Positions 35,511-44,493 of a stretch of 64,000 bases of DNA are shown here, one piece after another (position 1 is the first letter of the stretch; each line of letters opens with the position of its first letter). Position numbers and translations under genes: made by a program. A model generated the notes under the pieces. That model ran no database searches. It was not told the origin of the DNA and was given only the letters and a program-made list of their open reading frames with translations. Source of the stretch: Azospirillum endophyticum (GTDB lineage Bacteria; Pseudomonadota; Alphaproteobacteria; Azospirillales; Azospirillaceae); NCBI RefSeq assembly GCF_016595245.1, contig NZ_JAENHM010000030.1, forward strand, positions 270,042 through 334,041, given 5' to 3'.

Positions 35511-36518
35511 TTAGCGCCCCAGCGATCCGAGGACGATGCCGAAGGCCCTGCGGTTTCGCGTCCAGACCTGGAAATGGTCCACCCGGTCGGGGGTGACGAG
35601 GAAGACCACCACATAGCGGTCCTTGTCTTCGAGGACCGCCAGCCAGATCTCCTGCGGCAGGTCGGCGCTGGTGTGCGCCTCGAACACCTGGAGGAAGCCG
35701 CCGGTGAACGGGGTTCCCTCCAGGCTGATTCCGGTGTTGGCGATCAGGCGGGACACCTGCAGCCCATCCCTGGCGAGGGCGTCCAGCGTCGTCTGGACCT
35801 GGAGTTCCATGTCGGTCGGCAGCTCGCGGGAGACGGTCTTGACCCGCATCCAGCCGGTGAGGGCATCCGCGACGGTCAAGGTCAGGTCGATCCCGGCGAT
35901 CCCCTGCGGCGCCCTCGCCGGAATCGCGGTCCAATGCGGTGGGCAGGAGAATGGGACCGTGCCGGCCGACAACGTGACCCAGGGCTCGACGCCGGGATGG
36001 CTCGGCGGCTTGGCCGGCTTGAAGGAGGCGACGGCGACCCCGAAGCTTTCCGCCAGCGCCTGGTACCGCTCCGCCGGGGCGAAGCCGAAGATCATGAACA
36101 GCCGGTCGTCGACGACCCGGGCGGCCAGCCTTCCGGTGAATTCGACGTCCGAGATCGAGAAGTCGCACAGGGAATCGGCGAACACCGGCGACAGCTCGCG
36201 CATTGCCCGAGGCCGGTAGCCGGCCTGGATCATGTAGAACCGGAGCCAATGCTCGGCGGAAAGATCGTATTCCAGCCGGACCGCCTGCACCTGCAGATAG
36301 GCACCGCCGTCCGGTTCGGCGAGCAGGACCAGCGGCTTCATCGTGGTAACGGTCAGGTCCGGCGTCTCCGCGGTCGCCGCATCCACCCGCCAGCCGTTCG
36401 GCACCAGCAGGCGCAGGGCGAGGTCGGGGTTCTCATAGGGGACGGCGTCGTACCAGAGGAACAGCCGACTGATCTCCTGCGGCGAAAAGGCGCGGCCCGT
36501 CGGCAGAGTGTCGGTCAT
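35511..36518 (-). CDS. Tandem DcrB/DUF1795-like protein (possible type VI secretion chaperone)
   Basis: A 335-aa protein with no signal peptide. Residues about 28-165 (ENPDLALRLLVPNGWRVD ... AARVVDDRLFMIFGFAPA ... SFGVAVASFKPAKP) and about 185-330 (VPFSCPPHWTAIPAR ... GTPFTGGFLQVFEAH ... RYVVVFLVTPDRVDHF) look like two copies of the Mog1/PsbP-like DcrB fold. Single-domain DUF1795 (Eag) proteins are chaperones for type VI effectors; neighbours here fit such a cassette. ATG 36518 has GGGGAC upstream. The family call is by fold pattern, not by a firm motif. Confidence 0.55.
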   Translation of the reverse strand: MTDTLPTGRAFSPQEISRLFLWYDAVPYENPDLALRLLVPNGWRVDAATAETPDLTVTTMKPLVLLAEPDGGAYLQVQAVRLEYDLSAEHWLRFYMIQAGYRPRAMRELSPVFADSLCDFSISDVEFTGRLAARVVDDRLFMIFGFAPAERYQALAESFGVAVASFKPAKPPSHPGVEPWVTLSAGTVPFSCPPHWTAIPARAPQGIAGIDLTLTVADALTGWMRVKTVSRELPTDMELQVQTTLDALARDGLQVSRLIANTGISLEGTPFTGGFLQVFEAHTSADLPQEIWLAVLEDKDRYVVVFLVTPDRVDHFQVWTRNRRAFGIVLGSLGR

Positions 36519-36597
36519 GTCCCCGTTCCAGCTTGGTGTTTGAGAGTTGGCCTGAGTTCGGCCCGAAGTCCGGCCGGCCGCCGCACGGCGGCGCCGG

Positions 36598-38103
36598 CTA
36601 ATCCAGGATCAACCCAAAGGTCGCGGAAAGTCCAGCCATCGGACCGGCGCCGAGCTTGGCGCCGACGTCGACGCTCGCCTTCTTCAGGTTTACCTCGGCA
36701 TTCGCCTTGGCGGCCGCACCGATGCCCGCCTCCAGCCCGCCGCCGACGAAAATACCCTTGGTGGTGTATTTGTTGGACGGCAGCTCCTTCCATTCCGGCT
36801 TGAAGGCGCCGACCACCTTGCCCAGCGTGTTGGCGTAGACGGTGCGCGGCGTGATGTTGATCTGCCCGCCGACGGCGCCCTTGACCAGATTCGCCTCGGC
36901 GCCGACCTCGGCCTTCGCGCCGACGAAATCGGCCGACCTGACCATGGCGAAGGTGCCGCCGGCCTTGGCCGAGATGGCTTCGATCTGTCCGGAGACCTCC
37001 GCCCCTTCCCCGAACTTGTGTTTCCCCTGCGCGGTGGCGACCGCCACCTGCTTCTCGGCGACGACGCCGAGGATGTCGCGGTTGTTCTCGAAGTCGTGTT
37101 CATAGCCGAGTGCCAGGGTGTCGTCGTTCACCCCGACCCGGACGTTGTTGTCGTCCGAACCGTAATAGAGAAGCTCGTTCTCGGTGGTCCGGGCGATTTT
37201 CATCTCGGCCTTGGGGGCGACGCCGGGAACGCCGCCCGACTCGCTGCCGTAACCGGAGTAATTGCGCCCGTCATATTCGGCGCCGCGCTTCCCTTCCACC
37301 TTCCATTTGCCGTCCGGATTGGCGAGCTTCTTGCTCTCCGAATTCTGCAGCCCCTGGTTATAGCGGGCGCGGACCGCATCCATTCCCTTCTGGGCCGCCG
37401 AGCAGGCGACATGGGCGGCGCCGACGGCCTTGTCCTCGGCGGTCTTGGCGGCGGCGCGGAACGCCTGCTTCGCCTTGCCGGCGGCATCCGCCGCCTTGGC
37501 CCGCAGGGCATCGGCGGCCTTCTGCGCTTCGGCGCGGGCGCGGTCCATCTCCTGCCGGGCCTGCGTCATCGCCGCCTCGGCGGTCTTCTGCGCCGCCTGA
37601 TAGGCTTCGCCGGCCTTCTGCCGGGCCGAGTCGACGAACTGCTCGGCCTTCTGCTGGGCGGCGCGCGCCATGCTCGCGGCTTCCTGGCGGGTCCGCTCGG
37701 CGATGTCCCGGGCTTGGGACTGGGCGGCGGCAGCCAATTGCCTCGCCTTGTCCTGGGCGGCCGACAAGCCTTGCGCCGCCCGGGCCTGGGCCTGCTTGAC
37801 CTCGCTCTGCAAGGTCTGGCGTGCGGTTTCCAGCGTCTGGCGCGCCGTGGCTTCGGCCTTCCGGGCCTTGTCGACGATGGCGCCCCCGGCGGCGACCATC
37901 TTCTGCTTGATGTGCTCCCGTGCCTTCTCGCCCTGTTCGCCGGCCCATTGGGCGACGCTCTTGGCGGCATCCCGCGCATGGCGGGCGGCTCCGGCCGTTT
38001 CGTTCCCGACCCACTCGGCACCGGTGGCCACCGAGGCGGCGGCGGAGCGGGCGGCGTCCGTCGCCTGGGCGAAGGCCGATTTGAAGGCGTCGCCGAAGCC
38101 CAT
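36598..38103 (-). CDS. 501-aa protein: Ala-rich helical region plus Gly-rich beta C-terminus (candidate secreted effector)
   Basis: Residues 5-250 are a nearly continuous amphipathic helix rich in Ala, Lys, Gln and Glu (for example ARQTLETARQTLQSEVKQAQ) with 11-residue periodicity like LEA or apolipoprotein-type repeats. After a linker (PDGKWKVEGKRGAEYDGRNY), residues 270-501 are Gly/Ala/Val-rich alternating strands (GGTFAMVRSADFVGAKAEVG; GGLEAGIGAAAKANAEVNLK) ending LSATFGLILD. There is no signal peptide. No catalytic motif was found. Gene order (a small accessory gene 6 bp upstream, a DcrB-like gene downstream) resembles type VI effector cassettes; a pore-forming or membrane-binding effector is inferred only. 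Confidence 0.55.
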   Translation of the reverse strand: MGFGDAFKSAFAQATDAARSAAASVATGAEWVGNETAGAARHARDAAKSVAQWAGEQGEKAREHIKQKMVAAGGAIVDKARKAEATARQTLETARQTLQSEVKQAQARAAQGLSAAQDKARQLAAAAQSQARDIAERTRQEAASMARAAQQKAEQFVDSARQKAGEAYQAAQKTAEAAMTQARQEMDRARAEAQKAADALRAKAADAAGKAKQAFRAAAKTAEDKAVGAAHVACSAAQKGMDAVRARYNQGLQNSESKKLANPDGKWKVEGKRGAEYDGRNYSGYGSESGGVPGVAPKAEMKIARTTENELLYYGSDDNNVRVGVNDDTLALGYEHDFENNRDILGVVAEKQVAVATAQGKHKFGEGAEVSGQIEAISAKAGGTFAMVRSADFVGAKAEVGAEANLVKGAVGGQINITPRTVYANTLGKVVGAFKPEWKELPSNKYTTKGIFVGGGLEAGIGAAAKANAEVNLKKASVDVGAKLGAGPMAGLSATFGLILD

Positions 38104-38109
38104 GGCGGC

Positions 38110-38484
38110 TCAACCCCCCATCTTGGACGAGGAGGGAGCCAGCAGCTTGAACATCCGGACCGTCCAGTTCTCCAGCCAGTCGGCCTTTTCGGCCGGCGTG
38201 TAGTCGGGCGATGCCAGCATGAAACGGGCCGCGGGAAATTCCGCGTCGAACTCCAGCCCGAGCAGCCACCCGGTCACGATGTAGGCGAGCGCCTGCGGTT
38301 CCATCACGAGGCCGTAGCCCAGCGCCTTGTCGGTGAGGACCTCGATGGGACCGTTCAGGTCGCCGTCCGGAACGGCGGCGGCCTCCTCGAAGCGGGAGCG
38401 CAGGAGCCTGTCCGCCCGCCCGATGAAATCGGCCTGCGACAGGGCGGACAGATGGGTGATCTGGTCGTCCGTGATGATCAGCAT
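38110..38484 (-). CDS. Small protein resembling type VI secretion accessory proteins
   Basis: A 124-aa helical protein: IITDDQITHLSALSQADFIG, RADRLLRSRFEEA, then VLTDKALGYGLVMEPQALAY and GWLLGLEFDAEFPAARFMLA. This layout (a query of the type I-T-x-x-Q near the N-terminus, a basic helix, then yG(I/L)..E....Y and a G-x-x-F-D motif) is what I associate with the small conserved proteins found beside VgrG/PAAR/Rhs effectors. It is a remembered pattern, not a verified hit. Its stop is six bases before the 501-aa gene start, so the two are translationally close. Confidence 0.5.
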   Translation of the reverse strand: MLIITDDQITHLSALSQADFIGRADRLLRSRFEEAAAVPDGDLNGPIEVLTDKALGYGLVMEPQALAYIVTGWLLGLEFDAEFPAARFMLASPDYTPAEKADWLENWTVRMFKLLAPSSSKMGG

Positions 38485-38917
38485 CGACGCGGAAGCCTTC
38501 CCCGGGGCGCAATCGGATTGAGCGTAACCGAAAGTTACCGATCTTTAGGAAGATACCGAGCCGGAAGCAATCTAAAATATCGGGTTCCGCCAAAGGGGGA
38601 ATGGACGTGAGCCGGTAACGCGATGCTGAGTAGGGTGAGATATAATACGAAGAAAGCACCACGGAAAATCCAAGGGTGAGTTTTTTGGAAGATGTAACTT
38701 CCTTCCACCATCCATTCTCGGGAGTTGTGAAAATAGAGCTGTATCAAAAAACAACCCAATGAATAAAGTCATCGCATAAAATTAATAAAAATAACTATAA
38801 TCCAGTTCGTTTTAATCTTTCTAAAATGTGGTTGCTGTATTTTTTTTTGCATAATAGAAAATTCCTAAATATATATTCTACTCAATTATATTTTGTATAT
38901 ATTTTTAAGAATAATCT
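38485..38917. other. AT-rich gap, no supported gene
   Basis: 433 bp in which base composition falls abruptly from about two-thirds GC to mostly A+T from about 38530. A 5-bp palindrome GTAAC-CGAAA-GTTAC is at 38524-38538, close to the start of the downstream cassette. Two short overlapping minus-strand frames (about 66 and 74 codons, 38535-38772) are open but have no recognisable content. It probably holds the end of an acquired segment and the cassette promoter. Confidence 0.45.
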
Positions 38918-40066
38918 TTATCTTTTGCCCTCAGTCATTGCGGTAAATTCTTTTATCTCAGTGACGTCACTCCGCTGGAATACGATAATTCCTTTATAGG
39001 ATACTGAGAAGACGGTTGGCTCAGTTAAGCTTTTACGAGTCACGCAATTCCCCGGGATTTTTTCTGCTTTAATCATAACCGTCGTACTGGTTTGCAAAAT
39101 GAGGCAGCCTGATAGTAGCTCAGGTTTTATATCTTTATTGTTTTCCTGAAATCGCTTTACCATTATTGTAACTGGAACGCCACCTCCAAAGCCAAGATTC
39201 CTTAGAGATGTCGATGTCAATGATATGGCACCAGGAGAATGGGAGAGTAATAGAAAAATACAGAAACAAAACAAAAGAAAAATAAGCTTCGGCGATGTTC
39301 CCCATCTGCTAAGCCCGACATGTGATATAGTTGTGGTTAAGAATGTTAAAGATAGCAATACTGATATCTTTATATATTCTGGTATATCTAGTTTATTTAA
39401 AAAAACTCCAAAATCATCATATGTTGAAAATAGATACATGACAAAAAAATATATCCAGAAAAGAGAAAATAAATTTGAGAACAGCTTGAACATTATTACG
39501 TCAGATACATCTGTGCGCCCTCTTGCTTTAAAACGGACGATTTCGATTGTCGTTGATATTGATAAAACAATAAATATGTTAAAGAAAGCCTCAACCGTTC
39601 CGGACTCAAGAAAAGAAAATGGAGCCGTTATCAATAATAAAAACATCGGATAGTAAAGAAGAATATAGGAGGATAAAAATTCTTTCAGAGATCCTTTCCC
39701 ATTATTGGGGTCGCGAAATAATCCCTGAAAATGAGTTCGAGTGGAGGCGCTTGCAAGAAATTTGGAAAGGGCAGGTAGGGCAAGCCAAAAAGTTATCAAA
39801 GTTAATCCAGATGCAAGCATCATCATAAAGACGATCAGCATTATAGCTGTACCAGAGTCGCTGGCTGGAAACGGGGCGCCGACGCTGGATAAATACAGAG
39901 AAATTAGAGGGCCCCCAAAGACGGTTGAAGCAACGACAGAAAGTTTAACTATATTCGTCGCTAAGCTCGCCGTATTATTTACTTTCTCTGTTATTTTATC
40001 AAACAAGTTTAGCTTCTTGTTTGGTCCAATTTTTCTCAAAGTGGAAACTTCTGGTTTGAATTTCAT
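38918..40066 (-). CDS. Unrecognised polytopic membrane protein in AT-rich island
   Basis: A 382-aa protein with about seven membrane segments (for example SVVASTVFGGPLISLYLSSV, IMLIVFMMMLASGLTLITFW, LLYYPMFLLLITAPFSFL, FKLFSNLFSLFWIYFFVMYL, LIFLLFCFCIFLLLS) and a soluble C-terminal domain of about 110 residues starting after SLTSTSLRNLG, which ends with strands (FSVSYKGIIVFQRSDVTEI). Codon use is strongly A/T-ending, unlike every neighbour, so it is recently acquired. ATG 40066 (MKFKPEVSTLRKI) is preferred over the open extension to 40228. No family is recognised; a transporter, a defence effector or an immunity protein for the adjacent cassette are all possible. Confidence 0.65.
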   Translation of the reverse strand: MKFKPEVSTLRKIGPNKKLNLFDKITEKVNNTASLATNIVKLSVVASTVFGGPLISLYLSSVGAPFPASDSGTAIMLIVFMMMLASGLTLITFWLALPALSKFLASASTRTHFQGLFRDPNNGKGSLKEFLSSYILLYYPMFLLLITAPFSFLESGTVEAFFNIFIVLSISTTIEIVRFKARGRTDVSDVIMFKLFSNLFSLFWIYFFVMYLFSTYDDFGVFLNKLDIPEYIKISVLLSLTFLTTTISHVGLSRWGTSPKLIFLLFCFCIFLLLSHSPGAISLTSTSLRNLGFGGGVPVTIMVKRFQENNKDIKPELLSGCLILQTSTTVMIKAEKIPGNCVTRKSLTEPTVFSVSYKGIIVFQRSDVTEIKEFTAMTEGKR

Positions 40067-40233
40067 TCGATATCGCAATACTTGCAGGTTTTGGGAAAAA
40101 TGACAAAAAGAACAAAGCCTTAGAAGGCAGAAAGACGCAACTTCTGAAATATAAATAGCTTTCCAGATAAAGCCGGACTGCTGATTCGTCAATGAACTGA
40201 CAAAAATCAACAATCCGGACTTCATCAACTACG

Positions 40234-41643
40234 TCAGACCGAGTAGTACATCTTGTACTCGATCGGGTGCGGCATGGTCTCGAAGGCCATCATCTCTTCC
40301 GTGCGGAGGTCGATGTAGCCGTCGATCATGTCCTGCGTGAAGACGTCGCCCTTGCGCAGGAACTCGTTGTCCTCGCGGAGCGAGTTCAGGGCTTCGCGCA
40401 GCGAGCCGCAGACGGTCGGGACCTTGGCCAGCTCTTCCGGCGGCAGGTCGTACAGGTTCTTGTCCATCGCGTCGCCAGGATGGATCTTGTTCTGGATGCC
40501 GTCGAGGCCGGCCATCAGCATGGCGGCGAAGGCCAGGTACGGGTTGGCCGACGGATCCGGGAAGCGGACCTCGACGCGCTTGCCCTTCGGCGAGGCGACG
40601 TACGGGATGCGGCAGGACGCCGAACGGTTGCGGGCCGAGTAGGCCAGCAGGACCGGGGCCTCATAGCCCGGGACCAGGCGCTTGTAGCTGTTGGTCGACG
40701 GGTTGGTGAAGGCGTTCAGCGCCTTGGCGTGCTTGATGATGCCGCCGATGTAGAACAGCGCCAGCTCCGACAGGTCGGCGTACTGGTTGCCGGCGAACAG
40801 CGGCTGGCCGTCCTTCCAGATCGACTGGTGGCAGTGCATGCCCGAACCGTTGTCGCCGAAGACCGGCTTCGGCATGAAGGTCGCGGTCTTGCCGTAGGCA
40901 TGGGCGACGTTGTGCACCACGTACTTGTAGTACTGCATGTTGTCGCCGGTGCGGACCAGCGTGTCGAACTTGATGCCCAGCTCGTGCTGGGCGGCGGCCA
41001 CCTCGTGGTGGTGCTTCTCGACCGGAACGCCCATCTCGGCCAGGACGCTCAGCATCTCGGCGCGCAGGTCGTTGCAGCTGTCGATCGGGGCGACCGGGAA
41101 ATAGCCGCCCTTGGTGCCCGGGCGGTGGCCCAGGTTGCCGTCCTCATACTCCTTGCCCGAGGAGTAGGAGCCTTCGTCCGAGGCGAACTCGTAGGACACC
41201 TTGTTCATGTCGACGGAGTACTTGACGTCGTCGAACACGAAGAACTCGGCTTCCGGACCGAAGAAGACGGTGTCGCCGATGCCGGCCGACGCGGTGTACT
41301 TCTCGGCGGCCTTGGCGATGCCGCGCGGGCAGCGGGCATAGGCGCCGCCGGTGCCCGGATCATAGACGTCGCAGAGGATGTTCAGCGTCGGCTGGGCGGC
41401 GAACGGATCCATGACGGCCGTCGTCGGGTCCAGCTTCAGGATCATGTCCGACTCTTCGATGCCCTTCCAGCCGGCGATCGAGGAACCGTCGAACATGATG
41501 CCGTCTTCGAACACGTCCTCGTCGATGGTCGAGACGTGCTGGGCCGTGTGGTGCAGCTTGCCGCGCGGGTCGGTGAAGCGCAGGTCCACGTACTTGACGT
41601 CGTGTTCCTTGATCAGGTCGAAGACCTTGCTGATGTCGGACAT
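40234..41643 (-). CDS. glnA: Glutamine synthetase type I
   Basis: A 469-aa GSI-beta enzyme making glutamine from glutamate, ammonia and ATP. Catalytic signatures include [12 protein letters not shown], the metal-binding [13 protein letters not shown], the ammonia/ATP region [15 protein letters not shown], and the latch motif with [11 protein letters not shown]. The adenylylation site Tyr398 lies in [11 protein letters not shown], so activity is expected to be controlled by GlnE. It lies downstream of glnB with a 293-bp gap; read-through from the glnB sigma-54 promoter plus its own promoter are likely. ATG 41643 is the normal start. Confidence 0.97.
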   Translation of the reverse strand: MSDISKVFDLIKEHDVKYVDLRFTDPRGKLHHTAQHVSTIDEDVFEDGIMFDGSSIAGWKGIEESDMILKLDPTTAVMDPFAAQPTLNILCDVYDPGTGGAYARCPRGIAKAAEKYTASAGIGDTVFFGPEAEFFVFDDVKYSVDMNKVSYEFASDEGSYSSGKEYEDGNLGHRPGTKGGYFPVAPIDSCNDLRAEMLSVLAEMGVPVEKHHHEVAAAQHELGIKFDTLVRTGDNMQYYKYVVHNVAHAYGKTATFMPKPVFGDNGSGMHCHQSIWKDGQPLFAGNQYADLSELALFYIGGIIKHAKALNAFTNPSTNSYKRLVPGYEAPVLLAYSARNRSASCRIPYVASPKGKRVEVRFPDPSANPYLAFAAMLMAGLDGIQNKIHPGDAMDKNLYDLPPEELAKVPTVCGSLREALNSLREDNEFLRKGDVFTQDMIDGYIDLRTEEMMAFETMPHPIEYKMYYSV

Positions 41644-41936
41644 GTCTCTTTTTCCACGCTTTAAGAGGGTTGGATCCCGCTGCGTCAAGCCGCTGCCGCT
41701 GCCCCATCGGGGCGTCGGCGGCGGAGGGCGGCGCTCGCGGCGGACGTTATCTCACGCCTTTCTTCCCCAGACAACGCGCCAGCCCAAAAACTCGCACGTT
41801 CGCCATAGGCGGCCATCGGCCGTTCGGCGAGGGGTGCGGCCGGGGCCGGCATGAGGGGGCGGGGAAAGCGGCGCATGTTGGCGGGTGCTGGTCGGAAGGG
41901 AGCCGTCGGAAGGGCGGAGCCGGGAGCCGGATGCGA

Positions 41937-42730
<794 letters not shown>

Positions 42731-42938
42731 TCTTCTTCTCGTACACATGTTGTTGTACGCGTCTTGGAAAATCCGGTCTTATGAACGTCCGCACGGCTGG
42801 CCCGCCGTTTTGCGGACGTTTATGCTTGTCCGCATGGTTTGTTCCGGGTGAAGACACTGCCTACGGGTAGAGCGGGCATGCGCATCTTCGCCTGTTCGAA
42901 GCCTTGCCAACGCAAAGCCAGGGTCGGGGGAGTGGGGG

Positions 42939-44402
42939 ATGGCTGAGCTTCTGTCCGTCGCGGAGATGTATCGGGCCGACCAGCTGGCGATCGCCGCCGG
43001 CGTTCCCGGCCCGGCCCTGATGGAGGCCGCCGGCGCCGCCGTGGTCCGCGCGGTGTGCGAACGCTGGGCGCCGCATCCGACCGCCGTGCTCTGCGGCCCC
43101 GGCAACAACGGCGGCGACGGCTTCGTGATCGCCCGGCTCCTGCTGGAAGCCGGCTGGCCGGTGCGGCTGGCGCTGCTCGGCACGCGGTCGGCGCTGACCG
43201 GCGACGCCGCGGTGGCGGCCGAACGCTGGCCCGGGCCGATCGAGGCGGCCGATCCCTACATCCTCAAGGGCAATCCCCTGGTCATCGACGCGCTGTTCGG
43301 CGCCGGCCTGTCCAGGCCGCTCGATGGTCTGGCCCGCACCGTCGTCGAGGCGATGGAGGGGCGCACCGTGGTGGCGGTCGACGTGCCGAGCGGCCTGCAC
43401 GGCGACAGCGGCCGGGTGCTGGGCACCGCTCCCCAGGCGGCGCTGACGGTCACCTTCTTCCGCCGCAAGCCCGGCCATGTCCTGCTGCCCGGCCGCACGC
43501 TGTGCGGCGAGGTGGTGGTGGCCGACATCGGCATTCCGGAGCGGGTGCTCGACGGCATCGCCCCGCAGACCGCGGTGAACGAGCCGTCGCTGTGGCGCCA
43601 CCGCTTCCCCTGGCCGGCCCTGGACGGCCACAAATATGCGCGCGGCCATGCCGTGGTGCTGGGCGGCGCGCGGATGACCGGGGCCGCCCGTTTGGCGTCG
43701 GTCGCCGCTTTGCGTGCCGGGGCCGGGCTGGTGACCATCGCCTGTCCGCCGGAGGCGTTTCCCGTCTATGCCGCCGGCTGCGCCAGCGTGATCGTCGATC
43801 CGCTGGAGGACTCCGGCGCCTTCGCCCGGCTGCTTCAGGACTCTCGCAGGAACGCGGTACTGATCGGGCCGGGGGCGGGCAGGGGGGCGCAGACCCGCGC
43901 CGCGGTGATGGAGGCGCTCGATGCCCGCCGGGCCTGCGTGCTGGACGCCGACGCGCTGACCAGCTTCGCGGATACGGCCGATGAGCTCTTCGACCGGCTC
44001 GACAAGCGTTGCGTCCTCACCCCCCATGAGGGGGAGTTCGCCCGGCTGTTCGGCGAGTCGATCGGAATGGATGGCGACAAGTTGTCGCGGGTGCGGGCCG
44101 CCGCCGCGCGGTCGGGCGCCGTCGTGGTGTTGAAGGGGGCCGACACCGTGGTCGCCGCTCCCGACGGCCGGGCGGTGGTCAACATGAACGCGCCGCCCGA
44201 TCTGGCGACCGCCGGCACCGGCGATGTGCTGGCCGGCATCGTCCTCGGGCTGCTGGCGCAGGGGATGGACGGATTCGAGGCCGCCTGCACTGCGGTCTGG
44301 CTGCATGGCGAGGCGGGGCTGGCGCTCGGCCCCGGCCTGATCTCCGACGATCTGGCGGGCGCGCTGCCCGGCGTGCTGAAGGCGCTGAAGGCGCAGGGCT
44401 GA
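42939..44402 (+). CDS. nnr: Bifunctional NAD(P)H-hydrate epimerase / ADP-dependent dehydratase
   Basis: A 487-aa NAD(P)HX repair enzyme. The N-terminal epimerase domain (YjeF_N) has CGPGNNGGDGFVIARLLLEAG and VVAVDVPSGLHGDSG. The C-terminal ribokinase-like dehydratase begins about residue 225 (HKYARGHAVVLGGARMTGAA) and includes VLTPHEGEFARLFG and the ATP/ADP site NAPPDLATAGTGDVLAGIVL. It converts damaged, hydrated NADH/NADPH back to the normal cofactors. ATG 42939 follows a GGGGGAG-type ribosome-binding site. It is preceded by tRNA-His and divergent glnB. Confidence 0.95.
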   Translation: MAELLSVAEMYRADQLAIAAGVPGPALMEAAGAAVVRAVCERWAPHPTAVLCGPGNNGGDGFVIARLLLEAGWPVRLALLGTRSALTGDAAVAAERWPGPIEAADPYILKGNPLVIDALFGAGLSRPLDGLARTVVEAMEGRTVVAVDVPSGLHGDSGRVLGTAPQAALTVTFFRRKPGHVLLPGRTLCGEVVVADIGIPERVLDGIAPQTAVNEPSLWRHRFPWPALDGHKYARGHAVVLGGARMTGAARLASVAALRAGAGLVTIACPPEAFPVYAAGCASVIVDPLEDSGAFARLLQDSRRNAVLIGPGAGRGAQTRAAVMEALDARRACVLDADALTSFADTADELFDRLDKRCVLTPHEGEFARLFGESIGMDGDKLSRVRAAAARSGAVVVLKGADTVVAAPDGRAVVNMNAPPDLATAGTGDVLAGIVLGLLAQGMDGFEAACTAVWLHGEAGLALGPGLISDDLAGALPGVLKALKAQG

Positions 44403-44493
44403 AGCCGCGTCGCCGTGGCGTCGGCGGTACTCCTGACGACGGCGTCCGCACACCCCCTTGCGACGGCGCTCCGGGCGGGCCAGACTCCGGAGT

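Noticed and set aside
38535..38772. Short minus-strand frames (66 and 74 codons) before the cassette
   Set aside because: Overlapping frames with no ribosome-binding site or family features. Chance openness in AT-rich DNA is likely.
39225..40103. Plus-strand short frames in the AT-rich island
   Set aside because: They are antisense to the membrane protein, lack ribosome-binding sites and have no recognisable domain. The minus-strand frame has regular hydrophobic segments.
38520..40230. The AT-rich patch as a prophage or integrative element
   Set aside because: No integrase, transposase, direct-repeat ends or tRNA attachment site was seen next to it. The nearest tRNA is 2.4 kb away beyond glnBA.
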